The notes under the pieces are model-generated. The model was not told the DNA's origin. It did not search any database and saw nothing but the letters and a program-made list of their open reading frames with translations. Shown here one piece after another: positions 21,865-32,607 of a stretch of DNA of 64,000 nt. The stretch is from Saururus chinensis. Its lineage: Eukaryota > Streptophyta > Magnoliopsida > Piperales > Saururaceae. The stretch lies in assembly GCA_035235625.1 (NCBI GenBank), contig CP141145.1:2108001-2172000 (forward strand), read 5' to 3'. The stretch's first letter is position 1; every line of letters begins with the position of its first letter. Both the position numbers and the translations under genes were made by a program.

Positions 21865-22859
21865 ACTTGTAAGTTTTAATGGTTAGGTCCACATAAGAAT
21901 AGTTATACATCAATGCTTAATTGCTAATTCTTCACTACTAGTTGTTTTACTCATGTTTTGACACTACAACAAAAGGGGGCTTTTGCGACAATTTTTTTTG
22001 CAACGAAGTAAAATTTGTCGCTAGAAGTAATCTTTTGCGACAATTTAGGAGTTTGTAGCAAAAGAAGATACTTTTGGCAACCAATATGCCTAATCATTGC
22101 AAAAGATTGTCTTTTTTGCAACAATAATTTTTTTTTGTCGCAAAAGATTGTTATGTTTGTGACAAAATTGCCAATTCGTCGCAAATGATTATCTCTTTTG
22201 CAACTAATTAGCGAGTTTGTTGCAAAAGATATATCTTTATATTTTTTATATAAAAAATAAAAAGTAAATCCTCAACATAAATATAAAAATAAAATAGCTT
22301 ATCATTTGTGACAAATTGGGCAGTCCATCACAAAATGTGTGTCTTTTTTACTTTTTATTAAAAATAAGAAAAATACCAAGTAGGAGTATTAACAGGCTAA
22401 GCTAAGTATTGGGCTTGTATAGTTTGAACTCGAGTTATTCAAACTTAGCTTGACCTTGGCTTGAAGCTTGTTAGAGCAAAAACCTTCCAGCTCAAGCTCA
22501 GTTTGAAGTGAAAGTTCATAGCTCGAACCTCATTAAGTGAATTAGGAGATTGTGTTTAACTTAGTATTGATTAAAAAAAGTAAAATATATCTAAATCTAA
22601 AATATTATAATTAGTCCTTATAAATAGGGCACTAACACCCCATGAACTTTGGTAAAATAACACTTACATCCCCTAATATTTTTAAAATTGCACATACACA
22701 CGCATAAAAATATTTGTGCTTCTAAATTGAATTCCGAATAAATATTTGTGTTAGGGCATGAGGATATGTATCCATGTGTGTTGCCAGAGGTACGATAGCT
22801 CACAATGCATAGATGTATTCCCACTAATTATGAAATGAGAAAAATACAAAATTAATACC

Positions 22860-23518
22860 CTTTAGGCTCATCTTACATTGGTGCAACCTAGTTACAAAAT
22901 AAATATTTTAATTTTTATATTTAATAATAACTTAATTAATTATTTATAAAAAAATTATAAAACTAGAACCATTATAGGGTTGGACATTTTAAGGCCCACA
23001 TAGGTTAAAGGTCGGGTCAAGGCCTAGAAATAATCTGATAGGATAGGGCTAAGGCCGAACTCTAGCCCAACCCAGTTGCAATTCTAGTTGTCAGATATTA
23101 GTGTCATGACCTATTTTGCATTAGTGCAACTTAATTACACTATATTAATTTAAAATTTTATATTATTAATAAATTAATAAATTATTTATAAAAAATTATA
23201 AAATTATGAAAAAAGTTTAAATGAGTTAGGGCTCACACATGTCATCATGAGCTTATACATTATGGGCGATTAGATCAAGATTTGATGGCAAAGGGAGCGG
23301 AAACTAGTATGTCCCCATGAATTATTTTGCATTAGCGCAACTTAATTACAATATATTAATTTTAATTTTTATATTATTAATAAATTAATAAATTATTTAT
23401 AAAAAATTAATACAATTATAAAAAAAAAGTTTAAATGAGCTTGGGCTCACACATGTTAGCATGAGCTTATACATTATGGGCAATCAGATCAAGATCTGAT
23501 GGCGAAGGGGGCAAAAAT
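22860..23518. repeat. ~215-bp tandem duplication plus older partial copy
   Basis: Segments at about 23102-23308 and 23318-23518 share 'attttgcattag' with 'gcaacttaattaca', a long AT core, then 'gggctcacacatgt' and 'atgagcttatacattatggg'. A weaker third copy begins near 22864 ('catcttacattggtgcaacc'). There is no coding content. Confidence 0.8.
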
Positions 23519-24258
23519 TATTTTGCCCCCTTAGTTATGTGTATAATTAGATCAAAATTTGATTGTGCTTGATGTCTAAGCTTACATATGACTAGGTGAG
23601 CCTAGGCTCATACAAACGACCCTCCAAAACTTTTTACAAAAAGATAATTTTACAAAATATGTCCAGTGCCATCTAGTCTTTGGAGACGTGTGCCTGAAAT
23701 TTCCTATTATTTTTCAAGTCTAAAATCCCTAACTTATTTCCTCTGGTGTGCTATTTAGTGTGTCTTAATTTTCTCCATTTCCTTGGGCCAACCTGAAAGC
23801 TTTCCCTTCTCCTTTTAATTGGAAAATGTCTGGCCTTCTCTATTTCTTTTTGCGTGAAGTCCTCCCATCCAATTGAGCTTCTTTCAATCGGCCCGATGTT
23901 GCATCAATTTTCTCTCAGGTATGTTGAACTCATTTTCAAATCATAAACCCCCTTTTTTTACTAATTAATTTTAATTTTTTTATAACAAATCACCCAACGA
24001 CTTTTGATGTTTTAGGGAATGTAGAGGTGCTAATGAGTCAAACCAGCTTATTGAATAAAGGTGCCTCGACTCGATTATGATATAGCTCGACTCGAAGCAA
24101 GTCAATTCAAATTCGACTCGAACTCAAATATTTTTTAATCGAACTCAAGCATACCTTGGCTTGGTACTCAACTCAAATAAAACTCAAGCCCAACTCAAAA
24201 TTGACTCGAGTTCAAACTCAAATAAAACTTATAAATATACTTTATAATATGAGTTCTG

Positions 24259-24448
24259 TTTATATGAGCCCAGGTTCATATATGCCTACGTGAGCCCGAG
24301 CTTTATGGCTCATTGGATTTATATCCGGTAGCCTATAATACTCATAAGTTTAAATATCTATGAGTATTATAGGCCACCGGATGTAGATCCAACGGCCACA
24401 TAGGCATATAGCTCACGTAGGCATAGATGAGCCTGGGCTCATATAAAT
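24259..24448. mobile_element. 190-bp foldback/MITE-like element
   Basis: The ends TTTATATGAGCCCAGG (24259) and CCTGGGCTCATATAAA (24448) are inverted repeats. The pairing continues inward through 'gcctacgtgagc' versus 'gctcacgtaggc' to a central stem, 'tatgagtattatagg' and its complement, around a 12-base loop (~24350). Almost the entire element can form one hairpin. The target duplication was not identified. Confidence 0.8.
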
Positions 24449-24559
24449 TTTTTCCTTGTAATATATATAGAGTAGCAATATACTCCGCCGTTTTTCTGAT
24501 CTGCCGTAGTGATATAGCTCGCCCTTCTTCTGATCTACCCGTCATTTTACATCAAACGG

Positions 24560-25060
24560 CCTGTGCTGATGGAGGTAATTTAAGATTTTTTCTTAATTTC
24601 CCAACTTGTTCCTCCTTAAAACCTTCCCCGGCGGAAAACCCCCTTTCTTTCACCCGGCCGCCTCTCTCTCATCCCTCTCCTCCATGCCTGCCCTCGCCCC
24701 AAATTACCAAAGGCCGCCGGCTCCGCCTCTCTCTTATATCGGTCCTTCCCGATTTCCTCTGCACAATGCTTCTCCTCGTCTCTCTCATTCCTCTCCTCCC
24801 TGCCCGAGCTCCTCTCCCTGGTGGAGTCGCTCTTGGTTCACTCCAAGATCTCCACCATCGTACCCCTCCCTCCAGAGGCCAGAGACCACTCAGCTCCCCG
24901 CCGCTCCACTGTCTTGACAGCTAGAGGTTGCCCAACTCCGCCTCCGTTCACTCAGCTGCTCTCCGCCACGGATTCGACCGACCGGGAACCAGGAGCGGCC
25001 CAGAATCATGGCGAGTCAGCCCGAATCCTCTGACTCGTGGGATCTTCTTCTTCGCCTTAC
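24560..25060 (+). other. GC/CT-rich exon-like segment, possible captured first exon
   Basis: The composition switches to GC-rich with frequent CpG, as at plant gene starts. An ATG at 25008 opens MASQPESSDSWDLLLRL before the sequence turns T-rich. Upstream frames (24427-24924, 24821-25033) are Pro/Ser/Leu-rich, with LPARAPLPGGVALGSLQD as one stretch. I recognise no family. It lies in the CACTA upstream of the GDSL exons and may be the 5' end of that or another captured gene. Confidence 0.35.
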
Positions 25061-25750
25061 TGTGGTTTATTTTTTACATTTTTTTTTCTAATTAGATAGA
25101 GGTTCGTAGTTGAGTAATTGGCATGGGGAAGATCGGGTGTTGCGTGCTTGATTTATGGGTGTTTTTAGATTTTCGTTGTCGGTGGTCGTTTTTGGTTTTT
25201 GACTGATTCAAAACCCATGTCATCGGAACCAAGCTGGACACTAGTGTAGAACACCTCGAATTGGTGAGTCTTTAAAGATCAGAGTGTATTAGAAATGGTT
25301 TTCTTTGCCCCGTGTGATTTGCTGCCCTGTGGATTTCATGCTTCAGTCCTTTTATTTTTCATATAAAAAGAAATACTATGTCAATTATTTTATAGTAATG
25401 TTTGATCCTGATGCAATATTAAGTGTATATGAAAAACCCAATGGTGGCATATAGCCATGTCATAACTGGGACTATGGATTAGTTGAATTTGAGTTGGATC
25501 CTATTTAGCCTCAAGTTGGAGTGACTTGGTTCAAGTTTGTATTAAAACCTGCCTTGAGTCTTATGACTAGCTAAACACTAAACACTTCCATGAAAGGAAG
25601 GACTTGAGTTACATATAACAGGTGGCTCAAATTTCTATTATCTTTTTTCTCCATTATAAACTTAAGCTTTCTTAAGGAAAAAGAAAATTCATCTTGGTCG
25701 CTGTTTCCAAAAGTGAAGCTAAAAATTAGGAACTGCTTACATTTATTTAT

Positions 25751-26880
25751 TTAGACATACCTGGGTCTGGTTGGTAAGGTAAAACCAGTAACAGGAGTAA
25801 ACTACGCATCTGCATCCTGTGACATTCTTGATGAAACAGGACAAATACTGGTAAATTACTTTAACAAGTCAAAAGCTGTGTTTTAAACTTCTGAAACTGT
25901 TATCTTCAGTTTTGCTTACGATTAAAAGAGATATTTTGGTTTTAATAGGGAGAGTGCTTGCCACTGAGCAAACAGATGGATTACTTCCAGGCAACTATAG
26001 AACAGCTGAGGAGGCAGTATCTAGTCCCACGAGTTTACCTAGCCGAATCTATCTTCACAATTACAATTGGATCAAATGATTACTTCAACAATTACCTGCA
26101 GCCTGAATATTACAACTCCAGCAGCCTATACACACCTGAGCAGTTTGCTCAGCTGCTCTTGGACAGATACTACCAACTATTGAAGGTAAACAAAATTATT
26201 AAATCAGAAGAATTGGCCTATTATATGTTCTCAATGACTTGTTTCTTTCCCACTATCTCATGCAGAAGCTAGGCAGATTGGGAGCCAGAAAGTCTGTGCT
26301 TTTTGATATTGGCCTATTGGGGTGCATACCGGTGGTTGTGAATGCCTCAAATTCGACTGGGCCATGTGTAGATGAATTGAACCAACTGCTAGTCATTTAC
26401 AACCAAAAGTTTAAGACAATGGTGTCTGAGCTCAGGTCTGAACTAAAAACATCCAAAATTGTTCTTGGGGAGACTTATAATACTAGCCTCGACATGAACC
26501 TTAACCCTACTGAATACGGTGAGTTTCATGCATCAAAGAGTACCAACCATTAATCATGCGTTTAGTAGTTTAACTGTTAGCATTATACTACCTCCTTCAT
26601 TTATTATTAAGTGTCTCATTTCAAAAAATTATTTGTTCCACATTAAATGTCCTATTTCTCATTCTACCAAGTAAAAAACTTCTAATATGCTTCCTCCCAT
26701 ATCTTTTCATTCCCCAAAAAAGGAGAGTAACAAATATTTCTTCTTTTAGTCTAAGATCCTTCTTACTTTGAAATGCCTTTTTAGTGAAGAGCTTCATCCT
26801 CTGGTTGCAGGGTTTCAAGCAGGAAAAGTGCCATGTGCTGTGAATCAGCTTGGCACCTGCATTCCGGGTGTTTCCTACAC
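25751..26880 (+). pseudogene. Captured GDSL esterase/lipase fragment
   Basis: Four exon pieces are seen: about 25755-25850 (VTGVNYASASCDILDETGQI), 25949-26187 (YLAESIFTITIGSNDYFNNY; ends YYQLLK before GTAAAC), 26266-26519 (KLGRLGARKSVLFDIGLLGC; ends PTEYG before GTGAG), and 26811-26875 (GFQAGKVPCAVNQLGTCIPG). These are the mid-part blocks of plant GDSL (SGNH) lipases, with block III GSND intact. The first exon with the catalytic GDS serine block and the last block with the Asp/His pair (DxxH) are missing. The protein would therefore lack its serine and its His, making this a truncated capture rather than a working enzyme. Exon/intron borders remain clean, so DNA-level rather than RNA-mediated capture is likely. 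There are few lesions, which suggests fairly recent acquisition. Confidence 0.85.
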
Positions 26881-28440
26881 TTACCATTTTTTATTTAGAT
26901 ATACACTTACTAGGTAGTACCGTCATCAATATCGATGAAATTATTATTTGCTTCTCTACTTTGAAAATATGGAGAGCTAGACATATTATTTTTTTACTTA
27001 AAACATGCCTTAGAAGCAACTAAGGCAATGCGCTGAAATTACTCCATGGCTTATTTGGTCTCCTAGCCTGATTGGCTCAAATGGTTGGCAAGCAGGTGCA
27101 TCTCTCTAATATAAGACTTGGTTTGTTTTAGAAATTGAAATATCTTAAGCTCTTAAATGTTTGATTACTAGTTAATTATTCTGAAAGGTAATACCAATTT
27201 TTTTCCATATATGAATGGTTAGATGACCAATATGTTGTTACTCATTACTGAAGTTGTACCCTTACAGCTTACTATGATTTAAGTCATTCTGACCGTTAAT
27301 TTAGATTCCATAAAAAATGGATTCAGATTGTAGCACATAAGTTTAAGGTCACTAGTATTGTATTTTTGTTGGGATTGATATCTTTTATTTTTGCTAGGTG
27401 ATTGATTTCTATTATTTCTAAGCTGATAATTTGAAAATATCTTTTACGAACTCTGTTGGTGATGGTATTACTAAGATGATCACTTTTGACCGTGGCAATT
27501 GGCAAGAATGTGTCGTTGTTAGTGTTTGATTTTTGCTTTCACACATTACTGATCATGTTATTGCCTCTAAAACGCTTAGAGTTATTGGTTTGCAATTCCC
27601 AATATTGGTTCCATACTCAAAGGCCTTTCTCAGGTAAGACATTATGTGAATAAGGTATTTTTTGCATTTAACGATCAACTAATTGCTTGACTTATAGGGA
27701 AGAAAGGAGCTTCTATCGCTCTTAAACCGTAGGAAATACAAAAAAATGTTGATGGCTCCTTTGGAGAAAGAGCAGTAGCAACTGTTTTCACTTGATATGT
27801 AATTTCATCTTTGTGATTTGATAGGCTCTGGTCATCTTAAAACACTTGATACACTTATTGGCTTGCTTGTTTGAGTCTCTTAAGGATTGAGAAAACCAAT
27901 GGAGCAACAACCAATATAGTCAGATTCATCGATTTAGGTACAAATCATTTATTTTCATACAGAAGGCTTATTTATAGTCTTAATGTTATATTTAGCTATA
28001 TAAATTTAAATTAATTTAGTCATTATTTTTTTCTATATTATGGTTATTTTATATTCTTCTACATACATTTGCAGGTGAATATAGAGTTCAGAAGAATCAT
28101 CAAAATTTGCGATAAAGAAATGATACATGTGATTTCTTTTGTGATAAAGTTATATTGATATTAGTTTCATTCTAATTATTTAGTATTTTTTAGTTACTTA
28201 AATGTATTGGATTTATGGTTTGTAAGACAATGGATGATATTTAGTTTAATATTAAGGCAGTCAAATTTATTGAAATAAAATAGAAAGTGAATGATTTATG
28301 TCAATCATATTAAGATATCTTTTGTATTATTAATTTATACATTTTTTTTGAATTTGCATATTTTTAAATATCTTCCCTTCCCCACCCGCTCGCCCGCCCG
28401 CCCAAATAATTGAGTATAACTATTGCAATTATTATGCTAA
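26881..28440. other. Internal CACTA sequence, mostly unrecognised
   Basis: AT-rich sequence with a moderately protein-like stretch at about 27420-27660 on the + strand (NSVGDGITKMITFDRGNWQE, then LRVIGLQFPILVPYSKAF in a shifted frame). I do not recognise it, and it may be a scrap of a third captured gene. A short '(cccg)n'-like GC run at 28383-28403 is the only other notable feature. Confidence 0.35.
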
Positions 28441-29059
28441 TAATGTATATACAACGACTCAAATTTGTCCCAAATAATTAATATTTGTTATATTAAAACT
28501 CTTTTGCAACAAATTTTTTTTGTGGTAAATATAATTTATTTTGTTGCAAATATGTTATAATCATTTGCGATGAATTCGGTTTGTCGCAAATATTTATAAA
28601 AAAATATAAACATTTTAATCTTTCTGTGACATATACAATTTGTTGCAAATACATTAATCTCTTTGTGATATATGCAGTTTGTCGCAAATACACTAAAATT
28701 ATTTGCGACATATGTAGTTTGTTGCAAATACACTAAAATTATTTGTGACATATTTGTTTTGTTGCAAATGTCAATGCTTTTGCGACGTAATTATGGGTCT
28801 AGACATATTTTTTAATATTTTTAACTCAAAAAATTATATTTATTTGTGATATAATAATTAGTTTTTTACGACAAACAAATTAGTCGCAAAAGGGTATACT
28901 ATTTATGACAAACAAAAATTTGTCGCAATGACTTTTTGTGACGCCTTACTTGCGACAAAAGGGCACAAAAATATTGTCGTCGCAAAAATATATTTGCGAC
29001 AAAATATGAATTTTTTGCGACAAACGCATTTGTTGTATAAACTTCTTTTTGTTGTAGTG
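28440..29059. repeat. CACTA right subterminal repeats (TTTGCGACA type)
   Basis: Alternating 'atttgcgaca' and 'tttgtcgcaaat' words, about 40-60 bases apart, run up to the right terminus. The open minus frames across them are repeat by-products. Confidence 0.85.
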
Positions 29060-29760
29060 TGAGCTAAGATCTCGTGCCCAATAACATTACCTCGATGGAG
29101 ATGGAGGATTTGCATATCATTTTGATTTTTTTTACATATTAAAAAATATATAAACAAAAATACTAGAAAAAATATCTCTTTGTTGCTAGGATCAGTGTCT
29201 ATTTTGTGTGGAAGAAGGTTAGTTGAGTCAACACGGTGAGCATAATGACTTTAGATGTAGCGGTGTGAAAAATTAGAGTAATGCAACCACTAGGAAACTG
29301 AGGTAAGAGACTTGGCCTAGTAGTTCATGGAAGACTTGGACTAGGTAGCAAATATCAACTAACCAAACAAGGACCCAAATGATGGAAGCCTTAGACTAGT
29401 GGATGGAGGAATACGGAATTTTGGAATTTTCTGCCAGGTAATACAGGAAAATCTAAAAAAAAGAAGAATATAAACAAAAAAACTAGGAAAAAAATGTCTT
29501 TGTTGCTAGGATCGGTGTCTATTTTGTGTGGAAAAGGTTAGTTGAATTAACACGGAGAGCATAATGACTCTAGCTGTAGCCGTGTGGGAAATTGAAGTGA
29601 TGCAACCACTAGGAAGCCCAGGGAAGAGACTTGGCCTAGTGGAAGAAGACTAGGTAGGTGGCAAATGTCAACTAACGAAGCAAAGACCCAAATGCACAAT
29701 ATGGAAGAGTTGGCCTGGTGGATAGAAGACTTGGACTAGCTGTGTAAGCTGAAGACCCAA
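29060..29760. repeat. ~320-bp tandem duplication flanking the left inverted-repeat arm
   Basis: Copies at about 29146-29400 and 29468-29720 share 'ctttgttgctaggatc', 'gtgtctattttgtgtgga', 'gcataatgact' and 'atgcaaccactaggaa'. The second copy runs into the left arm of the long inverted repeat. It lies just upstream of a receptor-kinase pseudogene, so it may be duplicated promoter sequence. Confidence 0.75.
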
Positions 29761-30821
29761 ATTTACAAGATGGCTAGATCACTGAGCATTCTATTTCTCT
29801 TTTTCTTAGGAGCCAGTTTGGCTGATAGTGGGGCTTCTCCCAATGATGATGAGTACTCCAAGGCAAGCAGATGCCATGGGAATGGACCAGAAATCCGATT
29901 TCCATTCAGGTTAAATGACCAACCTCGTCAGTGTGGCATGCAAATATCAGTTGTGTGATGAAGACCCAAATGACTTTTTACTGAGAGAAAAAACAACACA
30001 TTTTGTTGGTACCCAATTTGGATGATCGTGGGGCTTCTCTCAATAATGATGAATACTACAAGGCAAATAGATGCTACCTTAATCTCTCTTCCACCAACTT
30101 AGCTAACTTAAATTAGTGTATCCGTCTGTTTCCTACTGAAGAATGTAGAAGACGCAGAGGTTACTTTTGCCAATACAAAGGAGAGATGGCATATGTTGAA
30201 TGTTCCAAGCCCATTACCAAAAGGAAAGAGCATCTCCATTCCATCGACGGTTCCACCTTTTTTGTCTACGAGTATCAACTCAATTATACGGATAGTTATT
30301 CAAATTCTGCCCTCTCTTTGAGACTGCCTCTTTCAACTCAATTATACGACCACGAAAATATGTATTCATCAAGAACTCTTTACCTTTTAATTAAGCCAGA
30401 TATCAACATATGTGTAATTCGGATGAACATTCATATATACTTTGTTTTCAGTATCTAATGTAATAATATTCAGTGGTGCCTAAACCAAGAAAAAAAAACA
30501 TATTTAGTTTGGATAATGCGGGCACCATTGTTGACATTGACTATAAATCCGATGATATATGTACACTGTCTCCTAAACTAAAAACCCTTGCAATATATCA
30601 ATTTAAGAATAATTTTAAAAATTGATCATACAATATGCAATCACGTTTTGTCAATACCTCTGCAATAGCCCCTTCAATTTATGGAATTGAATAGATCGTC
30701 AAAGTAGAGAGAGTAAGGGAGTTTTGTGCCCAAAGTGTATAGGCATGTTTGCGTGTACTTTTCTAGTCCTACCCGACCATATAGCATGGACATAAGTAAA
30801 TCCTTGGTTGACATCTCGACC

Positions 30822-31832
30822 TACTTAGGGTTTGTTTGGATTGGTAAAAATTGGGAGAAAGGGGAAAAGAAAAAGAAAGTAAATCTAGGTGAAAGAGAAA
30901 CTAGGAGATTCCTAAAAAAATTTCACAGTTTGGTTGCACAAATGATGTTACAGATGATTGATGGTGACGGTGGTGATAGCAGTGGTGGTAGCGGTGACGA
31001 TGGCGGGGGTGGTGGTTGTGGCATCGGTGGTGGTGGCTGTAACAACGAGAGTGCTAGTGTTGGTGATGGTGGTGGTGTTAGCGGTGGTGGTGACGGTAGT
31101 GGTGGTGGTGGTGGCAGTGGTAGTGGTGGCGGGGGTAGTGGTGGTGGTGATGGTGGTGGTGACGGTAGCAGGGGCGTCTGTGGTGGTGGCGGCGACGGCT
31201 GTGTTGGTGGTGGCAGTGGTTGTGGCAGTGGTGGTGGTAGTAGTGGTGGCGGCGGTGGCGGTGATGGTGGCAAGGTTGGTGGTGGTTGTGACAGTGATAG
31301 TGAGTGTAGTGGCAGTAGCGGTGGCAGTGATAGGGCTGGATGTGATAGAAGCAATGGTGGTAGTAGGGGTAGTAGAAGTAGTAGTAGCTGTGGCGGTGGT
31401 AGTGGGGGTAGTGGAAGTAGTAGTAGCTGTGGCGGTGGTAATGTCAATGGCGGCGATGGTGGTGACAGTGGTGGCAGGGGCGGTGGTGGAAAAGGTAGTG
31501 GTAGCAATGGCGGCTGTGGTGGTAGTGGTGATGACGGTAGTGATGGCAGGGGTGGTGATGGCAGTAGCGGTAGCGGGGGTGGTGATGGCAATAGTGACGG
31601 TGGCAGCAGTAGTGGTGGTGGCAACAATGTTGGTGGTGGTGGTAGCAGCAGTGGCGATGGTGAAAGCGGTGTCAGTGATAATAATAGTAGTAGCGATAAG
31701 ACATAAGTCTTTAGTATGCTAATTTTCTCCCAAAATCTATAAGTTGTTGGGTGACAAGTTTTTTGGCAAATTTTTCATCTATTTTCTCTTAGTTTTCATT
31801 CTAGTTTCTCTTTCCCCATTACACCAAACAGT
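30822..31832. mobile_element. Possible MITE-like insertion carrying the GGT block
   Basis: The sequence 'gggtttgtttggattgg' at about 30826 and 'attacaccaaacagtag' ending about 31832 are roughly complementary (GTTTGG core, then GGGAGAAAGGGG versus its complement). This resembles hAT- or PIF-type termini bounding the low-complexity block. The pairing is imperfect and no target duplication was found, so this is tentative. The right arm has the same pair at about 43805-44880. Confidence 0.35.
30957..31700. repeat. GGT/AGT low-complexity block (~745 bp)
   Basis: Imperfect GGTGGT/AGTGGT/GATGGT triplets fill the segment. All frames are open: a Gly/Ser-rich one, a Val/Met-rich one and a Pro/Leu-rich one on the other strand. 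The simultaneous openness shows that the long frames (for example 30726-31706) are composition artefacts and not glycine-rich proteins. Confidence 0.95.
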
Positions 31833-32607
31833 AGAAATTTGGGGATTTTAAGAAGATTCCTTTTCTTTCCCTTGCTTTCCACCATTCTAAAAATTCCTTC
31901 GGACCATGGTGCCGTTATCGTGCATTCAGTGGTATCTAGTGGACCGACCACCCATGAACAAGGTGATCCAGATGCTGTTGGAAGATGTGGAAAGCATGAG
32001 TGCCTCCTAACCCTTTTCCAGCAGAGGTTACTCAAGATATGAAGGTAGAAGTGGGACCTCATACCAGTAATTTACAGTTATTTTTTAATAAAAGAGATGC
32101 AGTTAAAGACCATTACTTTTCAAGATATAAACACTTCCTGGTGCCTCTTCAAATGGCCATCAAGATCTCATAATTGTTTTCAAAAAGTTAAAATGTATTA
32201 GAGATTTTAACTATAATTATCTTTTAATTGCCTTTGTTGCTTGATTATATTAGACATTTAGAGTAGTATTTGTGATATAAGTTCTGAAAATTTTATATTT
32301 TGTTCACATTTATTCTAAATAATGATTTAGGTAACAAGGAAACTTCTTCGAATTATTTTGAATGTTTATTGAAAAAATTGTGGGTTTTGGCTTATCTCGA
32401 GTTATACCAAGGTGTGGTTTACCCAGTACTCCTAGTCTTGAGGTGAGAATACTCATGAATTACATTAGTGTTTAACATAAATTACTACAAAATTTGGTAC
32501 AATTTTTGCTATGTTCCTTACTTTGAAGAAGTGGGATCCCACGACTTGTCTTCTTATTATTGTAAACTTCTTGGGAGTCATTCCTCATTGCTTGTCAAGT
32601 GGGCTTG

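Larger units (their letters stand above)
21962..29059. mobile_element. Complete non-autonomous CACTA with GDSL lipase fragment (Pack-CACTA)
   Basis: The left end CACTACAACAAAAGGGG (21962) and right end TTTTTGTTGTAGTG (29059) are flanked by TGA at 21959-21961 and TGA at 29060-29062, a perfect 3-bp target duplication. Subterminal repeats are of a different type from those of the first CACTA: 'ttttgcgacaa' and 'ttgtcgcaaa', at 21975-22340 and 28440-29030. No transposase was recognised. The interior carries a tandem duplication (23102-23518), a foldback element (24259-24448), a GC/CT-rich segment with an exon-like ATG (24560-25060) and GDSL esterase/lipase exons (25751-26875). The captured exons are on the + strand. 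Confidence 0.9.
29770..32015 (+). pseudogene. Decayed LRK10L/WAK-type receptor kinase (left arm)
   Basis: The N-terminus at 29770-29958 has a signal peptide (MARSLSILFLFFLGASLA) and a GUB_WAK-type start (RCHGNGPEIRFPFRLNDQP), then a stop. A second, related start-like piece follows near 30025 (DDRGASLNNDEYYKANRCYL), then the domain continues in broken frames (CIRLFPTEECRRRRGYFCQY; 30186-30330 AYVECSKPITKRKEHLHSID). The kinase is absent except for a C-terminal scrap at 31918-32010 (SCIQWYLVDRPPMNKVIQML, LEDVESMS), which matches subdomain XI of the intact gene ([19 protein letters not shown]). Between them lies the GGT block, so most of the kinase was lost or replaced. It belongs to the same family as 12431-14620 and is non-functional. 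Confidence 0.82.
29654..32510 (+). repeat. Left arm of long inverted repeat (partner 43173-46124)
   Basis: The whole segment is repeated in reverse complement at 43173-46124. The outer limit is the 'ggtaggtggcaaatgtcaac' motif (complement at about 46104-46123) and the inner limit is 'caaaatttggtacaattt' (complement at about 43178-43195). The arm carries an LRK10L-type pseudogene N-terminus, a GGT low-complexity block and a kinase C-terminal scrap. The arms are similar but not identical and contain small indels. Confidence 0.9.

Noticed and set aside
26588-26750. Stowaway-like start 'tactacctccttcatttatt' in the GDSL intron
   Set aside because: Only one terminus-like sequence was seen; no complementary GGAGG end or TA duplication was found.
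30726-31706. 326-residue glycine/serine-rich open frame
   Set aside because: It lies in a GGT triplet block where all frames on both strands are open. The start is arbitrary and the inverted copy has different lengths. It is a composition artefact.
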